A stretch of DNA of 64,000 bases from Mobiluncus sp034180645. Lineage in GTDB: Bacteria; Actinomycetota; Actinomycetes; Actinomycetales; Actinomycetaceae. Both the position numbers and the translations under genes were made by a program. This document shows, one piece after another, positions 34,339 through 43,363 of this stretch. Positions within the stretch are counted from its first letter, which is position 1. Every line of letters starts with the position of its first letter. The stretch spans positions 80,471 to 144,470 of the forward strand of contig NZ_JAXFNY010000014.1 in the NCBI RefSeq assembly GCF_034180645.1. Direction: 5' to 3'. The notes beneath the pieces are model-generated. The model saw only the letters and a program-made list of their open reading frames with translations. It did no database searches and was not told where the DNA came from.

Positions 34339-34979
34339 CGAAGCGAGTCTTAACGCTGCCCGGTGGCCGCCCCTCCCGCCTGGTGGTGCTAATTTCCGGG
34401 GAAGGTTCTAATCTTCAGGCGCTCTACAAAGCGACCGCGAACCCCGCTTACGGCGCGGAAATAGTGGGGGTCGTTTCCGACCGGGAAACAGCCGGGGGTT
34501 TGCAATGGGCACAATCACAAGGGGTTCCCACTGCCACAGTTTGTTTGGGGGACTTTCCCGATCGGGAAGCCTGGGATAGCGCGCTCACGGCAGCGGTGCA
34601 GTCCTGGGAACCGGATTTAATAGTCAGCGCCGGATTCCTAAAAATATTGGGTCCGAAATTCTTAGCTCAGTGGCCCTCCCGCGTGGTTAACACCCACAAT
34701 TCGCTGCTGCCCTCTTTCGTGGGCATTCACGGACCGCGCGATGCGCTGCGAGCCGGAGTGAAACTGGCGGGGGCGACGTTGTTCATTGTCGATCCGGGCA
34801 TGGACACCGGCCCAATCCTGGCCCAGGTGGCGGTTCCGGTTCACGACGATGACAACCTCGAATCGTTGACTGAGAGAATCAAAGTCGCCGAACGTGCCCA
34901 GTTAGTCGACAGCGTCGGCCGGATGGTGCAGCACGGCTGGTGGATAGACGAAGTTCGTGCCGGTTTTGAAAGTGACTAG
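34335..34979 (+). CDS. purN: Phosphoribosylglycinamide formyltransferase
   Basis: Third step of purine synthesis: formyl transfer from 10-formyl-tetrahydrofolate to GAR. The 214-residue product contains LVVLISGEGSNLQAL for phosphate binding, the active-site block VNTHNSLLPSF (Asn and His), and DPGMDTGPILAQ with the catalytic Asp. The usual HPSLLP reads HNSLLP. The start codon overlaps the DUF6350 stop. purH follows after 115 bp, completing the phylum's purN-purH pair. Confidence 0.95.
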   Translation: MTKRVLTLPGGRPSRLVVLISGEGSNLQALYKATANPAYGAEIVGVVSDRETAGGLQWAQSQGVPTATVCLGDFPDREAWDSALTAAVQSWEPDLIVSAGFLKILGPKFLAQWPSRVVNTHNSLLPSFVGIHGPRDALRAGVKLAGATLFIVDPGMDTGPILAQVAVPVHDDDNLESLTERIKVAERAQLVDSVGRMVQHGWWIDEVRAGFESD

Positions 34980-35094
34980 GATTGAACCGTGAGGCTTCTT
35001 TTGCGGCATCGCGGTTGCGGCTCCCGAGAGAGGTCCGAATAACTGTTGATTTTTAAATACAAACGATGAACCCGATGAAGGAAGGCAAGGCAAG

Positions 35095-36939
35095 GTGGCG
35101 GAAACGACAAATCGGAATAGGGAAACTCAGATTCCCATCAAGCGGGCTTTGATTAGCGTGTGGGACAAAACCGGACTGGAAGAACTGGCGCAGGCTCTGG
35201 TCGAAGCCGGTGTGCAAATCATTTCCACCGGCTCCACCGCAAAAAAGATTGCGGCAGCGGGTCTCCCCGTCACCCCGGTAGAGGACGTGACGGGCTTTCC
35301 CGAATGCTTGGAAGGGCGGGTCAAAACCCTTCACCCGCACATTCACGCCGGTATCCTCGCAGATCGGCGCAAACCTGACCACGTCAAGCAACTGCAGGAT
35401 CTGCAGGTCGAGCCGATAGACCTGGTGGTGTGCAATCTTTACCCCTTCGAGGACACGGTAGCCAGCGGTGCCGACTTTGACGCCTGTGTGGAACAGATTG
35501 ACATCGGCGGGCCTTCTATGGTGCGCGCCGCAGCAAAGAACCACCCCTCGGTGGCGGTCGTGGTGTCACCCTACGCCTACGGCACCGTCATCGAAGCAGT
35601 CCGGGCAGGTGGCTTTGACCTGCGCGAACGCCGAATCTTGGCGTCTCAGGCTTTCACGCATACCGCTGAATATGACGCTGCCATTGCTACCTGGTTTGAC
35701 GACCAGATTACTCGTTTCGCCATGGAAGGTATCGGTGCGGCGGCGTCGCAAGATGAATCGGATGAGGATTCCGTGATGTCGGAATGGGTGGAGCTCTCCG
35801 GGGATCGGATTGCCTCCCTGCGCTACGGGGAAAACCCGCATCAGTCTGCGGCTCTTTACGTTGACCTTGAACAGATCGCGGACATGATGGAAGAGAATCC
35901 CGACGGGGATTGCAACTGTCCCGCCTGCGCTCATCACCCCGAGTTGGACGATATCGAGGCTTGCGACCGAGCTGGTTCGGACCCCCAGTCCAAGCCCGCT
36001 CCCGGCATCGCCAACGCGATTCAGCTACATGGCAAAGCAATGTCGTTCAACAACTACACGGACGGGGACGCGGCGATACGCGCAGCTTATGACCACGCGG
36101 AGCCTTGCGTGGCGATTATCAAACACGCCAACCCCTGTGGCATTGCGGTAGCCGCTGATGTCGCTACCGCGCATCGCAAAGCCCACGCCTGTGACCCGGT
36201 CAGTGCCTTCGGCGGTGTTATCGCGGTGAACCGTCCGGTGACAGTGGAGTTGGCGAAACAGATTGCCCCGATATTCACCGAGGTAGTGCTGGCTCCGTCC
36301 TATGAGCCGGGGGCGGTGAAAGCCTTGGCGGCAAAGAAGAACCTGCGCGTGCTGCGTGTCACCCCGCCAGCCCGAGGGGCTCTGGAAGTGCGCCAGGTCA
36401 GCGGGGGATACCTGGCTCAGCAGCGTGATGACGTGGCGGAGCCAGGGGACCGTTCCAGCGGGTGGACCAAGGTGTGCGGTCCTGACGTTGACGAAGCGAC
36501 CCTGCACGACCTGGAGTTTGCTTGGCAGACAATCCGCGCCACGAAGTCTAACGCCATTCTCTTGGCGCATGACGGGGCGACGGTCGGCATCGGCATGGGC
36601 CAGGTCAACCGGGTGGATTCCTGCAAACTGGCGGTGGAACGTGCCAACACCCTGGGCGGACGTGAAACCGGAGACGCCGCCGCGAGTCAAAGCGATGTGG
36701 CCGGGGGTGCTCGTGCCGAGGATTTGGCGGTGGCGGCTCCACCCGAGCGAGCTCGCGGAGCGGTCGCGGCTTCTGACGCGTTCTTCCCGTTTGCCGATGG
36801 GCCGCAAATCCTCATTAACGCGGGTGTGAAAGCCATCGTGCAGCCCGGCGGTTCTATCCGTGACCAGGAAACCATTGATGTGTGTGAAAAGGCCGGGGTC
36901 ACGATGTTTACCACCGGGGTGCGTCACTTCTTCCACTAG
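35095..36939 (+). CDS. purH: Bifunctional AICAR formyltransferase/IMP cyclohydrolase, with insertions
   Basis: Last two steps of IMP synthesis. The GTG start has GAAGGAAGG upstream. The N-terminal IMP cyclohydrolase domain has RALISVWDKTGLEELA and FPECLEGRVKTLHPHIHAGIL. The C-terminal transformylase has RYGENPHQSAALY, IKHANPCGIAVA and QPGGSIRDQE. At 614 residues it exceeds the common 510-530 because of two inserts: about 50 residues after the PHQSAALY block, acidic with the cysteine motif CNCPAC followed by HH, and about 35 near residue 525 (low complexity, Ala/Gly/Glu-rich). Catalytic blocks look intact. Confidence 0.95.
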   Translation: MAETTNRNRETQIPIKRALISVWDKTGLEELAQALVEAGVQIISTGSTAKKIAAAGLPVTPVEDVTGFPECLEGRVKTLHPHIHAGILADRRKPDHVKQLQDLQVEPIDLVVCNLYPFEDTVASGADFDACVEQIDIGGPSMVRAAAKNHPSVAVVVSPYAYGTVIEAVRAGGFDLRERRILASQAFTHTAEYDAAIATWFDDQITRFAMEGIGAAASQDESDEDSVMSEWVELSGDRIASLRYGENPHQSAALYVDLEQIADMMEENPDGDCNCPACAHHPELDDIEACDRAGSDPQSKPAPGIANAIQLHGKAMSFNNYTDGDAAIRAAYDHAEPCVAIIKHANPCGIAVAADVATAHRKAHACDPVSAFGGVIAVNRPVTVELAKQIAPIFTEVVLAPSYEPGAVKALAAKKNLRVLRVTPPARGALEVRQVSGGYLAQQRDDVAEPGDRSSGWTKVCGPDVDEATLHDLEFAWQTIRATKSNAILLAHDGATVGIGMGQVNRVDSCKLAVERANTLGGRETGDAAASQSDVAGGARAEDLAVAAPPERARGAVAASDAFFPFADGPQILINAGVKAIVQPGGSIRDQETIDVCEKAGVTMFTTGVRHFFH

Positions 36940-37032
36940 AAGCACCGGCGGGAGCGGTGATTGGGCGATTGCCGGTCTCGCCGCCCCCTGCCTGATTACT
37001 GTAACCGACCCAGAAACCATCAAGGGAAACTG

Positions 37033-37392
37033 TTGAACACCCCTGACTCCCAAAACTCCGAACCCGCCGTGCCGGACTGGCAGTCGCTGGATTCAGTGAC
37101 ACCTGACCAGCCCGTCTTGGTGCCTGACTCGGGTCCGCATCCGTTCGATGCTCCCAGCCGTGTCCAAGTGCTGCTGTTGGGAGCCGCGGTAGTGGTCCTG
37201 TTGGTGTTGTCTGTAGTCGGATGGTGGCAAGCAGCGGTTTGGGGTCTGGTTGTGGCGCTGCTGGCGCTGGCGGTGTTTCGCCTGACTAACCGCCATGCTT
37301 GGACCAGGGCGCGGGGAACTATATTTGATGTCACGGTACTGGTTGCGGCAGCAGCGGGGATTACCCTGGTGATGCTGGTATTGCCGGAATGA
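37033..37392 (+). CDS. DUF3017-like small membrane protein
   Basis: The 119-residue product from a TTG with AAGGGAAAC upstream has a 40-residue hydrophilic N-terminus, then three hydrophobic helices (VLLLGAAVVVLLVLSVVGWW, VWGLVVALLALAVFRL, FDVTVLVAAAAGITLVMLVL) around the basic loop RLTNRHAWTRARG. Small proteins of this type (DUF3017) commonly follow purH in actinobacteria. Function unknown. Confidence 0.7.
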   Translation: MNTPDSQNSEPAVPDWQSLDSVTPDQPVLVPDSGPHPFDAPSRVQVLLLGAAVVVLLVLSVVGWWQAAVWGLVVALLALAVFRLTNRHAWTRARGTIFDVTVLVAAAAGITLVMLVLPE

Positions 37393-37403
37393 ACTGCGAT
37401 AAA

Positions 37404-37420
37404 CTCGATAACGGGATAAT
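37404..37420 (+). promoter_or_regulatory. Weak match to the sucC/icd operator before the acyl-CoA synthetase gene
   Basis: CTCGATAACGGG (37404-37415) differs at two positions from CTCGATATCGAG at icd. A -10-like GATAAT (37415-37420) overlaps its last base. The position relative to the -10 is nearly that at sucC and icd. Confidence 0.35.
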
Positions 37421-37444
37421 TTAGAAAGTTGGTAAGCTAACCCT

Positions 37445-39346
37445 ATGGCTGATGAGAGACGAAACAATCGAGATGAGATTACCACGCGGGCACAAAATCC
37501 AATGGACAAGCCCGGATGGGTGGAAGTGGGCGGCGAGCGGTTTTGGCATTGCCCCCGGTTGTTTACTGCCGAGACGCACCAAACTTTACCTTGGACTTTA
37601 GAGGATCGGGTGCGCCGTCTGCCCAACGCGAAACTGTTAGACCGCAAGACCGAGCTCGGCGGGTGGCGGCCAATGACGGCTGTGGAGTTCAACGAGGATG
37701 TTCACTCGGTGGCGCGTGGCTTGATTGGGATGGGCTTGCAGCCCGGGGATCGCTTCTGCATCATGGGTCACACCTCGTATGACTGGATGCTGCTGGAATA
37801 CGCAGGATTCTGCGCCGGACTGGTGCTGGTTCCCATTTATGAGACGGATTCCGCGGAACAAATCGCGTGGATTCTAGAGGATTCCGACCCCTCTCTGGTG
37901 GTGTGCGAAACGAACGCGATGCGTGAGCTGGTCAGCTCGAAACAGGATTGCGGCCGCAGTTTGAAAAACGTGTTGTGCCTGGAAGATTCCGCGGTAGTCA
38001 GAATCAAAAAGGCCGGTATGGACGTTCCCGATTTCCAGGTTGATGAGCGTTCTCATGCGGTGACCATCGACGATTTGGCCACGATTGTGTATACGTCGGG
38101 GACCGCCGGAAAGCCCAAAGGCGTGGAAATCACGCACGGGAACTGGATGGAACTGCTGGCCAACGGCATGAAGTGGATGCCAGAAATCGCGGGGTATCCG
38201 TCCTCTCGGCTGCTGGTGTTCCTGCCTCTGGCTCACGTTTTGGCTCAATACCTGCAGTTGATTCAAGTGTGGGGGGCGGGCACCCTGGGTCATGCTCCCA
38301 ATATCCGCAACCTCATTACTGACCTGCAGGAATTCGCACCGTCCTACGTGATGGTGGTGCCGCGGGTGTTGGAAAAGATTTACAACACGGCTCAGGTCCA
38401 AGCCCGAGCGCACCGGATTTCGCGGATCTTCTTCTCTCGGTCGGTAAAGGTCGCCGAAGCGTATTCACGGGCTTTGGATACCGCGGAAGGTCCCAGCCGG
38501 CGGCTGCGGACGAAACGTTTGGTGTATTCCCAGTTGGTTTATCGCCGGATTTTGTCGCTGTTTGGGCCGAATCTAAAGTTTGTGATCTGCGGCGGGGCGC
38601 CGTTGAGCGAGGAACTCGGGCACTTTTTCCGCGGCATTGGAATGCCGGTGTTGGAAGGCTACGGATTGACCGAAACCTGTGCGCCGCTGTGTTTCAACAA
38701 CATTAAGAATTACCGTATCGGGACGGTCGGTCCCGCCGTGGCATCTACTGACCTAAAGATTTCCCCCTCCGGCGAGCTGCTGGCAAAGAGCCCGGCCATC
38801 TTCCATCGCTACCACAACAACCCGGAACAAACCGAGGCGGCTTTTGAAAACGGCTGGTTTAAGACCGGCGATTTGGCGACTATTGACCAAGACGGTTTCG
38901 TGAAGATTACCGGGCGCGCCAAGGACATCATCGTCACTGCCGGGGGCAAGAACGTGGCTCCTTCCGTGCTGGAGGATCCGCTGCGTCAGTATGCCCTAAT
39001 TAACGAAGTGTTGGTGGTAGGCGACGGGATGCCTTTCGTGTCCGCCCTGATTACCCTGGATACGGATATGTTGCCGACCTGGCTAAAGAACCACGGTATG
39101 CCTACGATGGACGCGCTGACCGCCTCCAAGGATCCCCAGGTTCTCCAGGCGATTTCGCGAGCGGTGGAACGGGTCAACGCCCGCGTGTCCCGCGCCGAGT
39201 CTATCCGCAAGTTTAAGGTCTTGCCGACCGCCTTTACCGTCGAGAACGGTCTGCTGACCCCGTCGATGAAAGTCAAGCGCAAGGAGGCTGCCGCAGCGTT
39301 TGCTGCCGAAATTGAGGAACTTTACGCTGACAAGCTGGTGAAGTAA
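37445..39346 (+). CDS. Long-chain acyl-CoA synthetase (AMP-forming)
   Basis: Activates fatty acids to acyl-CoA through an acyl-adenylate. The 633-residue product has the AMP-binding P-loop TIVYTSGTAGKPKGVEITHGN (cut here at TIVYTSGTAGKPKG), GYGLTETCAP, the hinge KITGRAKDIIVTAGGKNVAPS, and the C-terminal Lys block TPSMKVKRKEA. It resembles the FadD15-like group of actinobacteria. The start ATG has no strong ribosome site. It lies 52 bp after the DUF3017 gene and may share the TCA-cycle-associated operator. Confidence 0.9.
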   Translation: MADERRNNRDEITTRAQNPMDKPGWVEVGGERFWHCPRLFTAETHQTLPWTLEDRVRRLPNAKLLDRKTELGGWRPMTAVEFNEDVHSVARGLIGMGLQPGDRFCIMGHTSYDWMLLEYAGFCAGLVLVPIYETDSAEQIAWILEDSDPSLVVCETNAMRELVSSKQDCGRSLKNVLCLEDSAVVRIKKAGMDVPDFQVDERSHAVTIDDLATIVYTSGTAGKPKGVEITHGNWMELLANGMKWMPEIAGYPSSRLLVFLPLAHVLAQYLQLIQVWGAGTLGHAPNIRNLITDLQEFAPSYVMVVPRVLEKIYNTAQVQARAHRISRIFFSRSVKVAEAYSRALDTAEGPSRRLRTKRLVYSQLVYRRILSLFGPNLKFVICGGAPLSEELGHFFRGIGMPVLEGYGLTETCAPLCFNNIKNYRIGTVGPAVASTDLKISPSGELLAKSPAIFHRYHNNPEQTEAAFENGWFKTGDLATIDQDGFVKITGRAKDIIVTAGGKNVAPSVLEDPLRQYALINEVLVVGDGMPFVSALITLDTDMLPTWLKNHGMPTMDALTASKDPQVLQAISRAVERVNARVSRAESIRKFKVLPTAFTVENGLLTPSMKVKRKEAAAAFAAEIEELYADKLVK

Positions 39347-39406
39347 GGCCGCTGAGTCTTCGCGGGAAGCCAATCGCAACTCCGGGGGAAACTTTCCTGG
39401 AAATTT

Positions 39407-39426
39407 ATCTCGATATCGAGTAAAAT
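39407..39426 (+). promoter_or_regulatory. icd promoter region with perfect palindromic operator
   Basis: CTCGATATCGAG (39409-39420) is a perfect 12-bp palindrome, framed by AAATTTAT and TAAAATTT. The -10-like TAAAAT (39421-39426) begins right after it. It shares ATCTCGAT-N-TCGAG with the sucC promoter. Confidence 0.65.
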
Positions 39427-39475
39427 TTCGGTGGTGGCGATAAGCCCAGAAAATTGACCTCTACAAGGAGTAAAA

Positions 39476-40693
39476 ATGGCGAAGATCAAAGTGGAAAATC
39501 CGGTTGTCGAACTCGATGGCGATGAGATGACCCGCATTATTTGGCAACAGATTCGCGAAAAACTCATTTTGCCTTACCTGGATGTGGACCTGAAATACTA
39601 CGACTTGGGTATCGAAAATCGTGACCAGACTGAGGACCAGGTCACTGTCGATTCCGCCAATGCCATTAAGAAGTACGGTGTGGGCGTGAAGTGTGCGACC
39701 ATCACCCCTGATGAGGCCCGCGTGGAGGAATTTGGACTGAAGAAAATGTGGAAGTCCCCCAACGGCACTATCCGCAACATTCTGGGCGGTGTCATTTTCC
39801 GCGAACCCATTATTATGCAGAACGTTCCTCGATTGGTGAAGGGCTGGGACAAGCCGATTGTGGTGGCGCGTCACGCGTTCGGCGACCAGTACAAGGCGAC
39901 CGACTTTAAGGTTCCCGGTGCCGGCAAGGTGATGTTGAGTTGGGTGCCTGATGATGGTTCCGCCCCGATTGAGCACGAGGTTATTCACATGCCTGAAGCG
40001 GGCGGTGTCACCATGGGGATGTACAACTTTAACGATTCCATTCGGGATTTCGCCCACGCCTGCTTTAACTACGCTCTGGTACGGAAGTATCCGGTGTATC
40101 TCTCCACGAAGAACACGATTCTCAAAGCGTATGACGGCCAGTTCAAAGACATTTTCGCTGAAATCTATGAAACCGAATTCAAGGCCAAGTTTGAGGCTGC
40201 CGGTTTGCTCTATGAACATCGGTTGATTGATGACATGGTCGCCAGCTCCTTGAAGTGGGAGGGCGGCTACCTGTGGGCTTGCAAGAACTATGACGGTGAT
40301 GTCCAGTCCGACACAGTAGCACAGGGCTTTGGCTCGCTGGGGTTGATGACCTCCGTGCTGATGACCCCGGACGGGCGCACGGTTGAGGCCGAGGCGGCTC
40401 ACGGCACGGTGACGCGCCACTACCGGGCTTGGCAGCGTGGGGAAAAGACCTCCACTAACCCGATTGCCTCTATCTATGCCTGGACGCGTGGGCTGGCGCA
40501 TCGCGGCAAGCTCGATAACACTCCGGCGGTCATTGAGTTCGCCGAGACCCTCGAGGATGTCATTGTGAAGACTGTCGAGGGCGGTCAGATGACCAAGGAT
40601 TTGGCGCTGTTGGTCGGCGGGGACACCCCCTGGTTGACCAGCGACGACTTCATGAATGCGTTGGACGAGAATCTGCAGGCTCGCTTGGGTTAG
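39476..40693 (+). CDS. icd: NADP-dependent isocitrate dehydrogenase
   Basis: Oxidative decarboxylation of isocitrate to 2-oxoglutarate in the TCA cycle. The 405-residue product is the eukaryote-like homodimeric type: KVENPVVELDGDEMTRIIW, the substrate-binding SPNGTIRNILGG, DDMVASSLKWEGGYLWACKNYDGDVQSD with metal-binding aspartates, and AAHGTVTRHYR followed by TSTNPIASIYAWTRGL. AAGGAG precedes the ATG. It is followed by a near-perfect terminator. Confidence 0.98.
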   Translation: MAKIKVENPVVELDGDEMTRIIWQQIREKLILPYLDVDLKYYDLGIENRDQTEDQVTVDSANAIKKYGVGVKCATITPDEARVEEFGLKKMWKSPNGTIRNILGGVIFREPIIMQNVPRLVKGWDKPIVVARHAFGDQYKATDFKVPGAGKVMLSWVPDDGSAPIEHEVIHMPEAGGVTMGMYNFNDSIRDFAHACFNYALVRKYPVYLSTKNTILKAYDGQFKDIFAEIYETEFKAKFEAAGLLYEHRLIDDMVASSLKWEGGYLWACKNYDGDVQSDTVAQGFGSLGLMTSVLMTPDGRTVEAEAAHGTVTRHYRAWQRGEKTSTNPIASIYAWTRGLAHRGKLDNTPAVIEFAETLEDVIVKTVEGGQMTKDLALLVGGDTPWLTSDDFMNALDENLQARLG

Positions 40694-40702
40694 CAGGCTC
40701 CT

Positions 40703-40740
40703 GGGGAATTCCGCGGGCTTCCGCGGAATTCCCCATTTTT
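40703..40740 (+). terminator. icd terminator
   Basis: GGGGAATTCCGCGG (40703-40716), loop GCTT, CCGCGGAATTCCCC (40721-40734), then ATTTTT: a perfect 14-bp stem ending with a T-run. Confidence 0.95.
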
Positions 40741-40970
40741 AGGGTGATTTTGCTACGGTCTGGTTTTGCTCTGGTAGTCTGAAGTCCTTTGTGGTGGGCG
40801 CTCCTCCCCAATTCGAGATTTGCCTGGTGCCCTGGTCTGAGGACGGATTTGCAGGTTACTACCCCGGTATGAGGTTTAGAGGACGCGGGCGGGGCCGCAG
40901 TTGCTTATGCTTACTGAGCAAATGAAATCACTATGCTTACGCTAAATCATTTCGACAGGAGGGAATCTAT

Positions 40971-41471
40971 TGTAGTTTGTAGGAAGATCCTGGCGTTACG
41001 TCGCCCGGAAACGAATCAAAACCATCATCATTTTCGCTATTTTCCTGGCGATGTCTACGGTGCTGATGTCCGCTAACGCGGTGTCCCGCGCTACTGACGC
41101 CACTGCGGCGGAAATCGATGCGAAAACCGGGCAGGGCTTCGTGTTGGGGAACAACCCCCAGTTCAACACCGGCACCCCGCGGGGCGCGGGGAACGTGAAG
41201 CCCGCGGATATTAAAAAGATTGCCGGGATGGAACGGGGTAGAGAACTATGTCGCCCGCCAGAACGTCACCGCCTTTGTGCTGGCCGGGGCCATTTTGGCG
41301 CTGGTGCTGTGCCTGTGGCTAAACGAACGTAAGAAAGAGAGGGGAACCCTGCTGTCGATGTGGGTGACGAAAGCGAGCATTATGGCACAGTACGGCCTGG
41401 AGCTTATCTTTATTGCCTCCCTGCCCATGTTACGTAAAAGCCCGCGCGCTCTGTTGGTGGATAACAAATGA
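40971..41471 (+). pseudogene. Decayed FtsX-like ABC permease gene
   Basis: The N-terminal part reads SWRYVARKRIKTIIIFAIFL into an extracellular segment (TDATAAEIDAKTGQGFVLG), but no start codon precedes it in frame: a TAG sits just after AGGAGGG at about 40959. At about 41235 the frame jumps to VENYVARQNVTAFVLAGAIL...LCLWLNERKKERGTLLSMW, which belongs to the last third of such permeases, so the middle is deleted. A second junction near LIFIASLPM skips to a short end (KSPRALLVDNK). Its stop overlaps the start of the intact second permease. The upstream gap 40741-40970 holds no other gene that I can see. Confidence 0.75.
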
Positions 41472-42676
41472 ACGGGGTGTGGTCACGATCTTGGCGTTCG
41501 GTCGTCCGTCGGCCGCGGCGCAGCCTGCTGATGGTGGCGATTATCACCTTGGTGTTTACCGCCCTGGTGGCCCAGTCCGGGGTGAAATCAACCATGTTGA
41601 GTGTGCGTGATGCCATCAGTTCCAACGTTTTGGCGGGGTTTACCGCTACCAGCCAAACCGGTCAGCTCCCCGACCAGGCCCGCAAACAACTGGCTGATTT
41701 GCCGGGGGTGAAACGTCACGCTTATGAGGGCGAGGCGGCGGCGAAACCGGAGAATGCGAGCCTGGTCAGCGCCGCCGGGGGGATTCAGCTGGATCCCGAG
41801 TTCGGCGGGGATTTGCTGGGAATCAAAGGCACCAGTGATTCATCGTTGAACCCGGAGTTCTTGGGGAAAATCTATACCCTGGAACAGGGTTCTCACATCG
41901 GTAAACCTGGTGTCGAGGCAATGATTCACCGCGACTTCGCCCAGAAAAATTCTCTGCACCTGGGAGACGCCCTGGAACTGCGCCACGAAAACACGCTGGT
42001 GCGGCTAAAAATCGGGGGGATTTATTCCGGGAAAGCCGAAAACCCTACCGGCATGCCCTCGGGAAACTCCGAAAACCAGGTGTTCACAAACCTTGACTCC
42101 CTGCAAAAGCTCGGCGGTCAGGTCAGCACGGCCCGCTACTTTACCGAACGGGCTGACCAGTTGCCCCAGGTCCTGAAAGCGGCCCAGGCCACGGCCCCCA
42201 AGCTGAGCCTGGAAAATAACTCGGCGCAGTTCGCCGACGTACTCCAAGCCATTTCCGGGGTCGACCAGATGCTGGGAATGTTACTGTGGGGATTCTGCCT
42301 GGCAGGAGCCCTGGTCTTGGCCCTGGTGGCGACGTTCTGGGTACGCTCGCGACTGCCCGAGATTGGCATCCTGCTGTCCCTGGGCAAGACGAAACTGGAA
42401 GTCGGGTTGCAGTTCCTCCTGGAGGCGGTCCTGTTCGGAGTCATCGGCGCTGTGTTGGCAGTTATCCTGGGACGGCTGTTGTCAAACAGTTTGGGTCAGC
42501 TGGTGCTGTCCAAAGCCGGAAATGAGACGTTAGCGGCGTTAGCGCCCGCCAACGGAATCGCGGGGAATGCGATGTCCCTGGGCCTTGGTTTCCTGGTCAT
42601 CATCATCGCGCTGGGGTTGGCGTTGTTCCCCATCATGCGTCAAACCCCGAAAACTATTCTTTCCAAGCTGAGTTAA
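41468..42676 (+). CDS. FtsX-like ABC transporter permease (Vex/MacB-type)
   Basis: The 402-residue membrane subunit has one N-terminal helix (SLLMVAIITLVFTALVAQSG), a large extracytoplasmic domain of about 220 residues, and three C-terminal helices (MLGMLLWGFCLAGALVLALVA, FLLEAVLFGVIGAVLAVIL, MSLGLGFLVIIIALGLALF), with the coupling segment VRSRLPEIGILLSLGKTKLEVG. It overlaps the decayed permease by four bases and lies 9 bp before its ATPase. The set resembles Vex-type exporters with two permeases and one ATPase, of which only one permease is intact here. The substrate is unknown. Confidence 0.88.
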   Translation: MNGVWSRSWRSVVRRPRRSLLMVAIITLVFTALVAQSGVKSTMLSVRDAISSNVLAGFTATSQTGQLPDQARKQLADLPGVKRHAYEGEAAAKPENASLVSAAGGIQLDPEFGGDLLGIKGTSDSSLNPEFLGKIYTLEQGSHIGKPGVEAMIHRDFAQKNSLHLGDALELRHENTLVRLKIGGIYSGKAENPTGMPSGNSENQVFTNLDSLQKLGGQVSTARYFTERADQLPQVLKAAQATAPKLSLENNSAQFADVLQAISGVDQMLGMLLWGFCLAGALVLALVATFWVRSRLPEIGILLSLGKTKLEVGLQFLLEAVLFGVIGAVLAVILGRLLSNSLGQLVLSKAGNETLAALAPANGIAGNAMSLGLGFLVIIIALGLALFPIMRQTPKTILSKLS

Positions 42677-42685
42677 GGAGAAAAA

Positions 42686-43318
42686 ATGAGTATTTTACAG
42701 TTGGATCAAATCGATTACACCTACAAAGGGGCAGGAGCAAAAGTCCTGGACAACGTCAACTATGAGTTTGAGAAGGGCAAGTTCTATGCCATTCTGGGAG
42801 CCTCCGGGGCCGGCAAATCCACCATGTTGTGTTTGCTGGCCGGGCTGGATGCCCCGACCGCGAGCACGGTCCGTTTCGACGGGGAGGACATCGCGAAAAA
42901 GGGCTATTCCTACCATCGCAAGCACCAGATTTCCCTGGTGTTTCAAAACTACAACCTCATCGACTACCTGACCCCGCTGGAGAACTTGCGCCTGGTCAAC
43001 TCGAAAGCCAGCACGGACATGTTGGAAAAGCTGGGCTTGGACGCGAAAGAAGCGAAACGCAACGTCCTGCTGCTTTCCGGCGGTCAGCAACAGCGGGTCG
43101 CTATCGGGCGCGCCCTAGTGTCCTCAGCGCCGGTCATTTTGGCTGACGAACCGACCGGCAACTTGGACGAGACGACCGCCGCGGGAGTGACGGAAATCCT
43201 CCAGAAGGCCGCTCACGAGCAAGGTAAGTGCGTCATCGTGGTAACCCACTCGAAAGAGCTTGCCCGCAACGCCGACGTGACCCTGCGGCTGCAGCGGCGC
43301 AAACTTGTGGAGTTGTAA
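42686..43318 (+). CDS. ABC transporter ATP-binding protein (LolD/MacB-like)
   Basis: ATPase partner of the adjacent FtsX-like permease. The 210-residue product has Walker A GASGAGKST (about 39-47), Q-loop VFQNYNLID, signature LSGGQQQRVAIGRAL, Walker B VILADEPTGNLDE and the switch His in VVTHSKELA. AAGGAG precedes the ATG. It is shorter at the C-terminus than the 220-230 residues common in the family, ending RLQRRKLVEL. Confidence 0.93.
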   Translation: MSILQLDQIDYTYKGAGAKVLDNVNYEFEKGKFYAILGASGAGKSTMLCLLAGLDAPTASTVRFDGEDIAKKGYSYHRKHQISLVFQNYNLIDYLTPLENLRLVNSKASTDMLEKLGLDAKEAKRNVLLLSGGQQQRVAIGRALVSSAPVILADEPTGNLDETTAAGVTEILQKAAHEQGKCVIVVTHSKELARNADVTLRLQRRKLVEL

Positions 43319-43324
43319 AAGTTC

Positions 43325-43355
43325 TTGCCTCCGGTGAGTGACTCGCCGGAGGCAA
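43325..43355. terminator. Bidirectional terminator between the ABC ATPase and the NSS symporter
   Basis: TTGCCTCCGG (43325-43334) and CCGGAGGCAA (43346-43355), followed on the plus strand by AACTATATTT. It serves convergent genes. Confidence 0.75.
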
Positions 43356-43363
43356 AACTATAT

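Noticed and set aside
36025..37053. 342-codon minus-strand frame opposite purH
   Set aside because: Antisense shadow of the transformylase domain; no recognised motif.
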